Below are positions 1-13,406 of a stretch of 64,000 bases of DNA, piece after piece. Source of the stretch: Cytospora piceicola. Its lineage: Eukaryota > Ascomycota > Sordariomycetes > Diaporthales > Cytosporaceae. The stretch lies in NCBI GenBank assembly GCA_023375675.1, contig JALQBC010000026.1:434001-498000 (forward strand), written 5' to 3'. The translations under genes were made by a program, and so were the position numbers. Below the pieces are notes generated by a model. That model was not told the origin of the DNA, made no database searches, and was given only the letters and a program-made list of their open reading frames with translations. Position 1 is the stretch's first letter. Each line of letters starts with the position of its first letter.

Positions 1-1715
1 TTAACTTTAAAGGTTTTTTATTAACGATATTATCTTATTTATATTAACCTTTTCTTTATTATCTTTTCCTTTCTTTTTTATAAACGCTTTTTTCCTTTTA
101 CTCGTTCTTTACGAAATATCTTTAAAAAACCGAAGCTTCGGTAGCTCGGTAGTAACGTTAACGTTAACGGCGATATATTTTCTTTTAGCCTCTTTTAACG
201 TTTTTTTTCTTTTCTTTAAACTTACTATCTGTTATAGCTATATACTACCCGACGCGGTTTTCTATTAAAGGCTAAAAAGGTATAGCCGCTATAAGTAATA
301 TACGCTTATAGTACGCCTTTTTACTATTATAAAAGTAAGATAAACACTTCTTATAGAATATATCCTTTTTAAAACCCTCTTTAATAAACGCCTACTTATA
401 AGTCGTTTAAATATTATTACTAATAACGTAACTATTATAAAATACCTTATATATAAAGTTAGTCTTTAGTTACTTAAGTCTATAAATATTCGAAAGTATA
501 AATATTAACCGGGCGATAACGTTAGTAGCTTAAACTAATATAGTTTTAATATTTTAGTTTCGGCGGTTAAAAGTACTACCGATCTTAAACTTTCGCTTAA
601 TTTTTATCTTTTTTTTACTTTTACCTTTATCGATAACGTTTAATATTAAAGTACCTTTTTTAATAGATAGCCCGGCTAAGTATTCGATCTTTAAGTTAGC
701 CGGCGGAAAGCTAAATATAACGGTAACTTTAAGATACGCTTAAAAAACAACTTTTTAAGTAGTTTTTATATTAATATAAACGAGCTTAACGCTTTAATCT
801 CCAGGCTTTTTTTAACGACTTATAAAGTAATAGTAAAAGAAGAAAAGGAGATAATACGGTAAAAAGGGAAGGGAAATTATAAATATTACGTTTATAAGAT
901 ATCTTTATATTAATTTTAAAAAACTAATAAGAAGTAAGTATATTATAATAATATTAACTATTAAGGTAAAACGGTCTTATAAAAAGTAGCCGTTAATAAC
1001 TTATTAACTACTTTATAACTATTCTCTTTTTTATATAATAACCTTATATATATAAGCTACTATAGTATTATTTATATAATAAAGTAAATAAGTATACTAC
1101 TACTTATTTTTATTAACTTAGTTATATATTCTAATACCTTTATATTTTATTTTATTAAAGATATAAGTACTTTATATATATAAGCTATTAAAATAACCGG
1201 CCCGGTATATAATTTAAAATCTATAATTATTATTATACTTTTTTACAGATATATACGTAAAAAAGATTAAATATTAGTATATCTTTACTACCTATATAAT
1301 TATTCTAGTTATCGTTTAAGATTATATCTTATTACTACGCCTTTAACGCCTTTACCTTATTATTTAACGCTTTTAAGCTACCCGGTTAAAACTATATATT
1401 AAATAAGTTAGTTTTAGTTTAAAACATTTAAAAATAAAAGTAAAAATACCTTATAGGTAATCGTCGCTTTTTCGAAAATATTATCCCTTCGCTATTTAAT
1501 ATAACTAGGTAAGTTATATAGCTAAAAAGCGTAAGTATAAACTAAAAGTAACTTATAATATTTATATTTTAACTAAAATTAAGTACTCGAGACGTTAAGT
1601 AAGTTTTCGATATAACTTACGCTAGATCTAATAAAGTTAAATATATTAATATTAACATTTTCGTTAAAAAACGTAATAGTACCGATATAATAAAGGTTAA
1701 GATAGTTTCGCAGAT
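1..1715 (-). pseudogene. Eroded coding frames of an unidentified repeat, minus strand
   Basis: On the minus strand, positions about 405 to 1 read as one frame in which every stop is TAA or TAG, as expected when Gln or Trp codons are destroyed by RIP. The deduced text is rich in Lys, Arg and Gln. A similar minus-strand frame is seen at about 1,715-1,385, rich in Asn, Ile and Leu. I could not show that the two belong to one gene and I recognise no motif in them. They could be the tail of a transposon protein or of a repeat-borne helicase. The limits are approximate and the product is unknown. Confidence 0.3.
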
Positions 1716-2570
1716 ATCCCTTTTATTTAATATTAAAAGTAGTATCTATAAAGTATAATAGCTTATTAATCTTTTAAAAAGTAAAGCTAAGATAAGATAT
1801 AGATAACTATACCGAGATAATCTCTTTTAAGTTTAAAAAACCTTTAAAAATATCGGATAGCTTTATTAAGCTTAAAAAGCTATTTACGTCGAAAACCGTA
1901 ATTTTAATAATCGCTATAACGTTTTAAAAAACCGGTAAGTTAAGCCTTTAGTCGTAATACTAATAAAAAGCGATAAAGATAATATTATACTCGGTTAACT
2001 AATAAAAATTTACTATTTTTACTATAATTATATTAGTTTATAAATATCTTTTATATATTTATTTACTTACTTAACTACCCTTTCGACCTTTTATATCTTA
2101 TTATCTTTACCGATATATAATATTTAACTTTTTATAAATAGAACTTACGAAAGGCTTTATTTACTTATATAATACTTAAGAGAAAAAACTCCTTTTTTAG
2201 TTATAAGTTAAAAAACCTTTTTAAAGTAAATATATCGATAACCTTATCGAGTAGCTTATATAGCAGGTAGCTAAGTATAATAAGTTAGCCTTCCGAAGCC
2301 TGTTTCTTTATAGTTTAAATACTATAGTTAAAAATATTAATATTAAAGACACGGTATTTTAAAAGATCGTTGATAATACTATTATCGAGAAGGCTATAAT
2401 TTATAAAGATACCGTATTTCGAAAGCTTATTATCGGTATCGTCGTTAAAGATATTATAATCGTAGAGTCTGCCTTTAAAGTAGCTACTATCGGCTTTAAT
2501 AAATAGATCGGATTCCGACGGTAATAGAGGATTCCCTCTTTTTTAAGCTATCTTAAGATTATAGTTAAGA

Positions 2571-2661
2571 AGTTTATATTATATTAAGTTCTATTATATT
2601 ATATTAAGTTCTGTTATATTATATTAGGTTTTATCGTATTATATTAAGTTTTATCGTATTA
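2571..2661. repeat. Short tandem repeat of about 20-21 bp
   Basis: A unit of the form TATATTAAGTTCTATTATAT recurs about four times with small changes (one copy carries AGGTTTTATCG, another AAGTTTTATCG). It lies within the RIP-mutated block and is itself AT-rich. Confidence 0.6.
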
Positions 2662-4925
2662 TAAAAAATAGTAATTAAGCTATAAATAGTTTTAAAAGCT
2701 AGGTTTAAGTAAATAAGATTACCTTCTTTTACCGACTTTTAAATATCCTATCGAATATAAAAGTATTAAAGTACTCCCGAAAATACTAAGTATATCTATT
2801 ATATACTTAAAGAATACGGTTTAAACGCTTTTTTATTAATCTATACGGTAAAATGTTTATAAAACCTTACTACTTTAAACGTAAATACTATAAGCTAAAG
2901 TTTTAAACCTATAGTACTAATAAGTAAGTATATATATAATTATATTACTATCTTTCTTATTCCGATCTATATATTTTTATACTTAAGTTTTAACTAGCGT
3001 TAAAAGCGTAAACGCGGTTTAACTGCTTTTAAAGTAAATAAAGTAGTAATAAAATTTTATTAGCCGAAGTAACTATACGTTATAAATACTTTTTATAGCT
3101 ATAAAGTAAGAAATATAAAGTATAAGGTACTTTTTTTAAAGTAAATTAGTAATAAAAATAGTAATATAGTTTTAATAGTAAAAGTATATATTCGAAAGAA
3201 ATAAAATTAATATTAAAATTAAAATAATAATCTACTTTTATATATATAGCCTTTAGCTATAAAGTATAATCTTTATATAGATTAAATAACTATATTACCT
3301 TTCTGTTATATCTTACGCTCTTTTCTATTATACTCGAGGCTTAAATTATCCGGACTATTAAAAGAAAAAGTTACTCCTTTTATTTAAAATATAATATAAA
3401 GATAACGTACTTTAGTTATAGTTATTTAGCTTTAATAAAAGGAAATTATATTATATCGACGCCTAATATAGTTTAAAAGGTTAACGTTTTAAATAACGTA
3501 AAAGCGAATAGCTAAATAGTTATAGTTATTATCGTAATTGCCGAAATCGCCGAATAACTACTATCTGTTATAATTGCCGAGCTAGTTATAAAACTACTAC
3601 TAAATATTTTTAAAAATATCTTTTAAGCCGGGCCGGGCCTTTTTAAACTTATATAGCTTTTTATACTATCTTTTAATCTCTTATATAATTTCTTTTAAAG
3701 TTTTATAAATATAAAGACGTAAAATGTTTTATATAATATTCTAGCTATTAATTATAATTATACCGAGATAGTAAAAACCTTTTTAGCCTTTTAGCTAGCT
3801 TATTTACTCTTTATTAAAGGTAGCGTCTATAAGGCTTAAGAGATCGTTTATAGCTAAGTAGCTATATACTTTAAAGATTAGGCTAGTTAAGATTACTTTC
3901 TTTAAGTTTAATAAAGTCTTTAAAAGCTCGGTTTAGCTTTTTATCGTATAGGCGTTATATATAGTAACCTATTCGATAGCCGCCGCTCTTTCGATTATTA
4001 TTTTAAAACCGTTTTAAAACTAAATATATTCGAATAAAAGGATATCGTTTTTAATAAGCTACTTTAAGCAGATCCTTTATACTATAGTCGGGTTAATATA
4101 TGTAAAGGTATAACGTCTTACCTGGTTTATACTTACCGTTATAGTCTGTTTAGTTATTTAATATCGAGGTTATATTCTTCTCCGGCTTTAAAAGCGGTAA
4201 GGTTATCGATAGTAATACTCTTATATTTATAATATAAAGGTCGAGCTAGTATAGGCTCGCGATATTTAAAAAAGAGAAGTATTCCTTTAGCCTTAAGTCG
4301 AGGAATTTAAAAGGAATAAGAATAAAGATAAATATATTAGTAATATATTTAATATACTTATAGTAGATAGTTAAGTATAAACGTTTATTTTTTAAATATT
4401 AATCTATAATAAAGTAGCTAACGAAGACTTATAATTTTAAAGATAAGGCTTTAACTTTTTAAATAAATATCTTAAAAAGGTATCTATAAACTTTTAAACT
4501 ACTATCCGCCTATTTTTATAAACAGGCTTAAATAAGTATATCTTAACTAAAGTATTTATCTATAAGATTTATTCTAAATATATCTTCTTACTTATAGTAG
4601 TCTATACTTAGTAATAACTATATCTTATAAATACTTTCGTAACCGGCTTAAATTTATAGTTAGTATATTTTAACGTTATAAGTAGTTATTAAAAGTTACT
4701 TACCGAGGCTTACTTTATCTTAGCTTAAATATCTACTGTTTAATATATAACAGATAATTATAAAGGATAATTAACTAATATTTATATATTTTAAAACTTA
4801 TACGAAAAACCTATAAGCCTTTCGGTTAAGTATAAACGATAAAGTATATTAAGCTTAGATAGGTACTATTTAAAGGCTAATAAGGTCTAAATAAAGATTA
4901 ATAAAGCACTTAAGTAATATAAGTA

Positions 4926-5255
4926 GTTAAGCTAATTTAACTAATTTAAGCCTTTTTTAGTAAAGCCGAGACAAAGGTTAAAAGTAGGCTAGCTTAATAT
5001 AGTAAACGTTACTTAGATTAAACGGTAAGTATTAAATTTAAGCTTCTTTTAGCAGATCCGAGGCAGAGGTTAATAGTTTAAACTTAATATAGTAAACGTA
5101 AACGGTAATTAATTTAAGCCTCTTCTAGCAGATCCGAGGTAAAGGTTAGTAGTTTAAACTTAATATAGTAAACGTAAACGGTAATTAATTTAAGCCTCTT
5201 TTAGCAGATCCGGGGCGAAGGTTAGTAATTTAACCTAATATAGTAAACGTTAATT
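4926..5255. repeat. Tandem repeat of about 75-100 bp, four degenerate copies
   Basis: Four successive copies share the landmarks AATTTAAGCCT, AGCAGATCCGAGG and CTTAATATAGTAAACGT, at about 4,930, 5,037, 5,112 and 5,190. The first copy is the most diverged (AGTAAAGCCGAGAC replaces AGCAGATCCGAGG). The middle copies differ from each other at only a few bases, so they duplicated after, or escaped, most of the RIP in this block. No coding role is apparent. Confidence 0.65.
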
Positions 5256-6959
5256 ATACTGCTTATAATCTTCGCCCGATACTCGAATTTTATACACCTA
5301 GCCTTTAAATACTATAACTACTTAGGTAGTTAAGATAAAGATAACTTAACCTAATCGTTACTTCGGTTGCTTTTATTGTTATAAAGACTTTTAAACTTAT
5401 TATTACCGTACTTTAAATTACTATAATTATAATAAGATCTTATTATTAAACGTTACCGATTACGCCTGCTATAACTAAATATCTTATACGCTATATAGCG
5501 TGTTTTTACTTAACGTATTTAATGCCGTTAACCGTATCCGATACGATAGAGTTAAGGTATTATAGGTTAATAAAGGAAGGAAATAACGCGGTTAAGCGAC
5601 GATAGCTTTATAACTTAATCTAATACTTAAAACAGCGGTATATATAAAACGGTCTACTAGCTATATACTAAATAGTCGCTTTAAGCTTAACTATACCTGT
5701 TTTTTAAGCTTTAGCTTTTCTTAAAACTAAGTCGGATTAACTTAAATCGATTTAACCTAAGAAATCTTGTTTTTACCTTAATATAGCCTTAAGGCGAGTC
5801 TTTAACCCCCCCCCCTTTTTAATATATTTGTTTTTAGCTTTTTAAAAGTTACCTTTTTTATTTAGATTTAGTAAAAATAACGGTTATTTCTTAACATTCT
5901 AACCGGTCTAATTATTTCCTTTTACTTTAAACTATATAATACTACCGTATATACCTTTTATAATTTTTAATATAAGCTAAGAATATTATAAAGTTAGCCT
6001 GTTACCGGGCTTATCGGCGTAAGTATTATAAAGTCGAGGTTTAATATTATACTTATTACTTATTTTATTTAATCTTACTTACTTTAAGCTATATTATACT
6101 ATTACGTATATCTATAGTTTTTTTTATAGGTTAACGATATCGAAAAGTTATACCTCGGTAGTATTAAGTATATAAGGCTTATAATACTTTTAAGTTTTTT
6201 ATTATACTTTTTATTTAAATAAATACTTAGTTCTTTTACCTCTTTTAATATTACTTTATATCTTTCGCGTTTTATTTATATAATTTAAAGTAACCGTTTA
6301 AAAAAGTCTTATTAAACTAGCTTAATACTATCTCGGGCTAAAGGGAAATAAATTATTTAAATATAGTTATATTTTATAGCTAAGTAGTTAATATATTCCT
6401 TATAATACTATAGCTATTTTATTTAAGTATATTATCTTTAAAAACTATCGACTTCTGTTAATAGGAAAAGTATAAATAAGCGGCTGCTTTACTGTTATAA
6501 TACTATAAGAAAAAGGATACTATTATAATAATACTTTTTATTTAGTTACTTACTTTTTTTTAACTATTGTTTTAGTTAAGGTAGGTAGTAATATCGTATA
6601 AATTATAACTCTTTTAAGTTTTATAACGCGAAATCTATCGTTTACTTAAAGCCTAAAGGTACGAAAACTTAGCCTTATATTATTGTATAGGTTATATTAC
6701 GTACGCCTTATACCTATACTAACGCTATTATCGTTTTAACTGCCTCGAAGTAAAGATCTTATTATATTTATACTTTTACGCCTTAACGTATCGTTAAAAG
6801 TATATAAGCGATTTTATCGTAAAGTATTTTATACGCCTTTTTAAAGTTAGTCTTTATTATAGCCTCTTTCTTAGCTTAAAAGCCTTTTACCTTTATTATA
6901 ACCTTTTTTAAAAAAGGCTAATAACTTATTTTAATTTTTTCGTATTACTAGTAGTTCCG

Positions 6960-7900
6960 TTATATTAAATAACGTTAGTATATTATAATATAGCCGGAAT
7001 TAAGTATATATAATTACTTAAAACAGTCGTTATTATAACGTATTAGTAGCTAAGATCGTAATAGCTATAAAGAAAACATTTAATATAAAGCGTAATACTA
7101 AGTTAATACTAGCTAAGCGAATTAAATAAGCTAAACAGTTTAAGCTGTTTAAGTATAATACTATCGATATCGAAGCTTACTTTTATAACGTCTTTCTTAA
7201 TACCGTTAATACGTTCCGGCAGATTAAAAAAAAATAACAGCTATATTTATAGTTATATAAAAAGTATATTAATATCTTTATCGAGCTCGGTAAAGCTAAC
7301 TAACAGGCTTATAAACGTTATAAGTATCTACGTTATATTAATATAAAACAGTTATAACGTAAAAAGTAACGAAGTATACTTACGTTTATTAAAGTAAGTA
7401 ACCGGCTTAATAAACTTAACGTAAACAGCGGCTTATTAGCTTTATATAAACCTAATAATAGTTAATATTATAATATACCGTATAGTATTAATCGGTATAA
7501 AGAATTTACCGGTAGCGGTAAACGGTATTTTAAAAAGAAAAAGGGTTAAGGTATTATATAATACTTACTATATTAAAAAAGAAAGAGATAGAATATTATT
7601 TAATACTTACTTTAAAAGGATACTAATTTAAGTAAAAGATAGTAGTTTATTAACAGGCGTATTAAGCCTACTAAAACGAGGTATATAAGGAATATTATAC
7701 GGTATTACCGCCGACTATAATATAAGTAGTTATATTAAAAAAGCTATTAAACGTTTCTTTTAGCTATTATCGCCGGTTTAATAACTAAAGATATAACGTA
7801 ATATATCTATTTTAATTCGATACTATAAGATTTTTAAGATAGGTTAAGGTTAATAAAAGGACGGTAAAGTAAAAAATCGTAACTATATTTTCTTTTTAAA
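6960..7900 (+). pseudogene. Eroded coding frame, unidentified
   Basis: One plus-strand frame runs through about 940 bp with only TAA and TAG as stops. The deduced text is strongly basic, with many Lys, Arg, Gln and Tyr residues. It includes a Pro/Asn/Ser/Gly-rich part near 7,400-7,540 followed by a poly-Lys patch. This looks like a DNA-binding or nucleocapsid-like region, but no diagnostic motif was found. It lies about 250 bp upstream of the helicase-like frame and could be part of the same element. Confidence 0.35.
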
Positions 7901-8159
7901 AAAGGTATAATATTTAACGTTTAACCCTTTTCCTTTACTACTACTACTATTACTACTACCTTTATACCTTTAGAATTATATTAACTAGCTTTTAGTTTTT
8001 TATCGTATTATTTTTTTATAACTAACTTTCTATACCTTTATTTTTAATTTTCTACCGACTAGCTTTTAGCTTTTTATTATACCTACTACTTTTTACCTTC
8101 TTACTCTTTTTACTATTAGCCGGCTTTAGTATTTATAATAACTTATAATAAAAGGCTTT

Positions 8160-11100
8160 AATCTTTTTACGTTATAGCTATATAGTCGCTTTCGAAACTA
8201 TTAAGTTTTTATACTTAAAAATAAAGCTAACGCTTTTACCTTGTTATTCTGTTACTTCGTTATTACTTTACCGCTTTATAATATTTTATAGTTTAAACCG
8301 ATATTTACTTATATATATATTCGAGTAAGCTATTAATAAAGTATAACTATCTTTAAGCTTTTAACTAAATATAAACCTTTTACTCTTTTATATAATTAAT
8401 ATACCTTATAGTTATAGTATATAACCTTACTACCGTGTTTTATCTTTTAGCTTCGATATATATCTATAACGGTTATAAAACCTTATATATACTACTAATA
8501 GTTGTTTTAAGCTATTAATACTCTTATTACTAAGACTACGTTATAAACTACTATATAATTAAGCGTTTTAAAGGTTTTTAACCTTTATATCTTAGATTTT
8601 ATAATAGATTTATCCGAAGGTTTTAAGGCTATAAGCCGCTTATACAATATAGTAGGTTTAAACTTAAAGCAGCTGTTTACTAAACGGTAACGGTAATAAT
8701 ACTTTAATTTCGACTAACTTATCTTTAAGTACGATACCGGTAAAAGGTTATTAATTATAACTTTAAACGCCTTTACCGAGCTAAACTTAACCTATAGCGA
8801 ATTATATAACGTATATTACTATAACTACGATTAGTTTTACAGATAGCTTTTAAAAACTATCGATATTCTTTAAAAGAAAGCTTTAAATACTATCTTAATT
8901 AACTTAAATAAAAAGACCTATATTTAAGTTATCGTCGATAAGTAAAGCTTTAATAGTTTATTAAAGATAGTTAAAAACGGTATATTTATAGCCTTTTTTT
9001 ATACTAACTACAGCTATATCCTTTCGTTTAAGCCTTATAGTAAAGAGCTGCCGGACGCGCCTTCTAGCCTTTTAAAGAGAGCTTTAACGTAGCTCTCTTC
9101 TGCTACGCCTTCTATTAAGTAACCTTTTACTAAATAACCTTCTACTATACCTCTTACTAAGCAACCTCCTGTTAAGTAACTCTTTATAAAGGCTTTAAAT
9201 AAAGCCGGACCCGAGATTAACTATATATAGTTCCCGACTTAACACGTTAACTATTATAATATTATCTTATAGTCGATAATAAACTTAACCGTTATTAAAA
9301 GTAAAGCTATTATTATTAAAAAATAAGAGGAAGTACTTATTAACGCCGATAATATTAAAGATTAGCCGAACGCTACTACCGACCTTTTCGAAAACCTTTT
9401 ATAAATAGTAATTAACTTAACTATTTCTAAAAATAAAGTTATCGTTATTAAAGAAAAGACAGAAATACTTACCGACGCCGATAATACTAAAGATTATAAC
9501 TATCCGGACGTTACTACTTAGTTTATTAGTTTCGATAAAACGTACCTTAGGTTTAGCTAAGCTCTCCGGTTCTTTTAAATAACTAAAAACCTTAATAGTA
9601 AGTATACTATTAAAGATATTATATAACCTATTTATATATACTAGCTATATATAACGTATAGTCTTTTTATATCGCCTATTACTATTAAGGTAAATAACGC
9701 TTTAATAAGCTAAAACGTTAAGTTCGGGAAGACTATACTAATATTTTTATATTTTTATACTTAAACTATACTTACCTTACTTTAAGCTAAGGTATAAACT
9801 AAGTAGAAAAGTAAGCTAACCTTCTGTTTATATCTTTATAAAAACGGCTAAAAACTTAATAACCGATACTTATCTTAGCTTAAGCTTATAGTTAAATACT
9901 TATATATTAAATCTTCCGACTTTCGCTATATTTACTTAAGCTATTTTATAAACTTACCTACTTTAGTTATAATCCCTATTAGCTTAATATATAACTAGCT
10001 AAGTAAAGTAGGCGTAGTTTATACGTAAAGAAAACTAAAAACTAAGTTTATAAAGTTCTATATATACGTTTTTAAAGTAAAGCACTTTATAAATATATAT
10101 ATAAATTCGATCTGTTTAGTAAATATTATTAAAAATATAGCTAGTAAAGCTATCGATATTAATATAAACGATAACGGTAATAGTAAGCAGTATATAATAA
10201 GGTATATTATTAGCGGTATAAGCGCGGCTACAGATATCTTCTTTATAAGCTCGAAGTCGGTCGAGCTATTAAAAAAAAAATACCTTTTTATAAAAAAGAT
10301 AAAATATAAACGCTTTACTATAAACGTTATAATTATAAATAAGCATTATTAGTATAAAGGTATAAGTATTATAAAGTACTATAAAACGATTCCGTTTAAA
10401 GTTTTTAAATATATCTATTCGGTAACGTTATATCCTGTTATACTATTTACGTTATATAGTACTACCTTCGAAAAAGGCTTTTTAGTATAGCGGGCTCCGA
10501 TCGAGTACTTTAAAGATTAATAAAAAGAATTTAAGCTTTATATACTACGCCTTATCGTTAAAAGCGAGTTCTTTATAACGATAAAAGCCTTTATAAGCGT
10601 TTAACGGTAGTATCTTAACTTAATATATAGGCTTATTACTTAGCTTATTATAACAAACGTAGAGATATATATAGAAATCCGTAAGCTCGTCTGTTTTTTT
10701 AAGCTTATTATATAATACTTCTAGTAAAGTTAGCTTTATTATAACGAAAGAATTAACTTACTACCGTTTTACTAAGAAATCGATAAAGTATTTAAGCCTG
10801 TTTAAAATAACGTTATATATTTTACGTTTACTAACTTAATATTAAAAGTTATTAGCTTTATTAATTTAAAACTTAAAAAGTAGTATAAGAAGTAAAAGAT
10901 AGTTAGTCGAGTAAACGCCGAGCTTATAAAAGAGTTTTTAATAAAAAAGCTAATAAGCGGTAAATAAAAAACTTTAAATAAAAGGTTTACTAACTTATAG
11001 CGCGTTTCGATATATCTATATATAATAGTTTTACAGAAAGTACTAAATACAAAAGCGTTTAACGCGGCGATATATTAAAAGGCCGCCTTTAAGTGTTAAA

Positions 11101-11850
11101 AAAAAGTTTTTAACGGTATTCTTTTAAAAAGCGTCTTATAAAGGCTGTTTTAATAAAACTAGTTTACTTACTTAAATATAATTTAAAGAAACTCGGTTAA
11201 GTTTCGTAAAGTTAAAGTATTAATTTAATAAATAATCTTAAATAAAGATAAAGATACTACGCCGGCAGATAAGTCAGGTAAACGTTATAATATACTTTTT
11301 TATAGCTAGCCTTTAAACGTTATATTAACGTATATCTTTTTATTATATAACTTTAAGTTTTAAAACGTTATAAGACTGTTACTACTAAATTTTAGCTATA
11401 CTACAGAAAACCGGGCTAAAATTATATATAAGATAAACGAAAATTATACTATAAATAGCTTTAATAAAGTCTTTATCGTTATTATAACCGTTATAGCCGA
11501 AGGGTTTAATATCTAATAGGCGAATAACGTTTAGTTTATAAAGCTATTAATTATTTTATTTAAAAAAAAGTAGGCTTAAAGGAAGGTATACCGGTAAAAA
11601 TAAAAAAAGAAGGTAAATATTATTAAGTTTATAAAAAAAGGTAACCTAATAAAAGAGCTTAAATATAAATCTATAAAAGCTAAGTAAAAGGTCGCTCGGT
11701 TTATTTATAGCGTTAAGCTATAAATTATTAAGCCTATAGAAATAAAGATTTTAAAAGGTTTATAATAAAGTCGATAGTTTTATAAACGTAAGTTAATAAG
11801 AAAAAAAAAAGAAAGTAATAGTTTTAACGATACGTTTTTTTAAGGTAGCT
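8160..11850 (+). pseudogene. RIP-destroyed SNF2-family helicase-like gene
   Basis: A single frame (codons starting at multiples of three) can be followed for about 3.7 kb. All stops in it are TAA or TAG and none is TGA, as expected for an ORF whose Gln and Trp codons were converted by RIP. Helicase landmarks appear in the right order. There is a GKT-like Walker A remnant (Phe-Gly-Lys-Thr) at 9,723-9,734. A motif Ia-like PTLVIIPISLI follows near 9,957-9,990. A DEAH-like box with its acidic residues mutated lies near 10,345-10,355. A motif V remnant, AEGFNIQQANNV, is at about 11,493-11,530, and a motif VI remnant with QAQRKVYRQ is at about 11,568-11,600. Two copies of an acidic linker repeat (Asp-Ala-Asp-Asn-Thr-Lys-like) precede the helicase core at 9,300-9,540. 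This order is typical of SNF2/Rad5-type ATPases in fungal repeats. The gene cannot be functional. The 5' and 3' limits are approximate. Confidence 0.6.
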
Positions 11851-13406
11851 TTCTTTTTTACTACCTGTTTTCTTTATATTATTATTCTGTTCGGTTTATT
11901 TAGTTTTTTTTACTATCTTTTAGTTATATTCTTTTAAACGGTATTAGTTTATATAATATAAAGATAAAAGAAAGGCTATATATTAGCTTCGGGGTTTTAG
12001 CTTCGAAGGTAAAAGTGCTTTTATACGAACGAAATAGTTATACGGATTTTTCTATATAAGTTTAGTTAAAAGGAAGGTAAAAGGTAATACCGCTAAGAAA
12101 ATATATATATAAACTAAAACGGTTTTATATAGTTAAAAACGTATAAGTTTTTAACTTAAACTTAAACTAACTATATATTAAATAACTTTATATTAAGTAT
12201 AACTTATACTATCTAAATTAAATAAAAAATTAAGTAGCTATTAATTTTTAAGCTTTAAGGTATATATTATTATTTTATAACTAACGTCTCTACTTAGTTA
12301 ATCGTAATATAGTATAGTATATAGTATTTTTAAAAAATAAAAAAATTTATTTTATATTTTTATATATCTTTATAGGGTATCGTTACTCTATAGACTATAT
12401 AAGAGAAAATCCGTTAGTCGCCGATTATATTTAAAACCGCCGGTGCTTTTAATTAGCTTAAAACTTTTAAACTTTATATACTTATTTTTTTAAACTTAAC
12501 CGGCTAAAAACTATAATACTTATTTAACGTTATTACTCGCTTACTTTATTAATAAGATATCCGAAACCCGAAACTTAAGTAAAGCTAAAACTTTTTATAA
12601 GTATTACTTAGTTCTCTTTATATATATAAATACTTATAATACTTAGTCGGCTCCGGCTTTTATAAAGTCTTTTATAAAGCCTTCCCCGTTATAAACGACG
12701 TTTATAAGGTATTTAAAAAGCCTTACGTATTAAGTATTAACGCTTTCAGCTTAGCTTTAAAAAATAACTAAAGCTATATTTATACCTTTATCTTTAAGAT
12801 ATATTAGATCGCTGTATAGAATAAGCTAAGGTTATACCTTAAACGTAAATAGTACGTTTAAACTAAGATAATAAAGGTTAAAAAAAAACACTACTTATTT
12901 AACTATTAAGTCGCCGATAGTATCGACTATACTATAGTATATAGTTATACCTGCTTTACGGCTATTAAGCTAGCTAATAGCTATAAGGTTTATAATCGGT
13001 TTCCTTTTAATATCTTTTAAAGCGGTTCTTTTAAGGCGATATTATTTAAACGTAAAAAGCTTACTATCGAAAAAGACGAGAAGGATAAAGACCGTTAAAC
13101 TATTAACGATAAAGACCGCTAAACTACTAATAATAAAGGCCGCTAAACTACTAATAAAAAGTAACAGGCTTTCGCTACTAAGTTAAAGAAAGGGGACGAT
13201 ATACTTTATATAGTTAGTTAGTCTTTAATGTTTTATATAATCTTAAAAGAAAAACCGGCCTAATATACTTTATAAACGTATATATAATAAATACTCGTAA
13301 ACAACGATAAGGATATATTAATTAATAATATTAACTTCGACTTTATTTTAATCTAACTACATATAAGTTTATAAACCTTATTAATATCGATATATATTAT
13401 AACATA

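Larger units (their letters stand above)
1..13400. repeat. AT-rich RIP-mutated repeat block, left
   Basis: This block is very AT-rich and almost lacks the dinucleotides CA and TG, while TA is abundant and CG is still common. That is the signature of repeat-induced point mutation acting on CpA. Because ATG contains TG, hardly any start codons remain, which is why no conventional open frame exists here. The CA/TG that remain sit mostly inside CAG or CTG. Several long frames interrupted only by TAA and TAG (former CAA, CAG or TGG) can still be followed on either strand, so the block is made of decayed coding repeats, not simple AT sequence. No LTR pair or terminal repeat could be delimited by eye. 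Confidence 0.85.
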
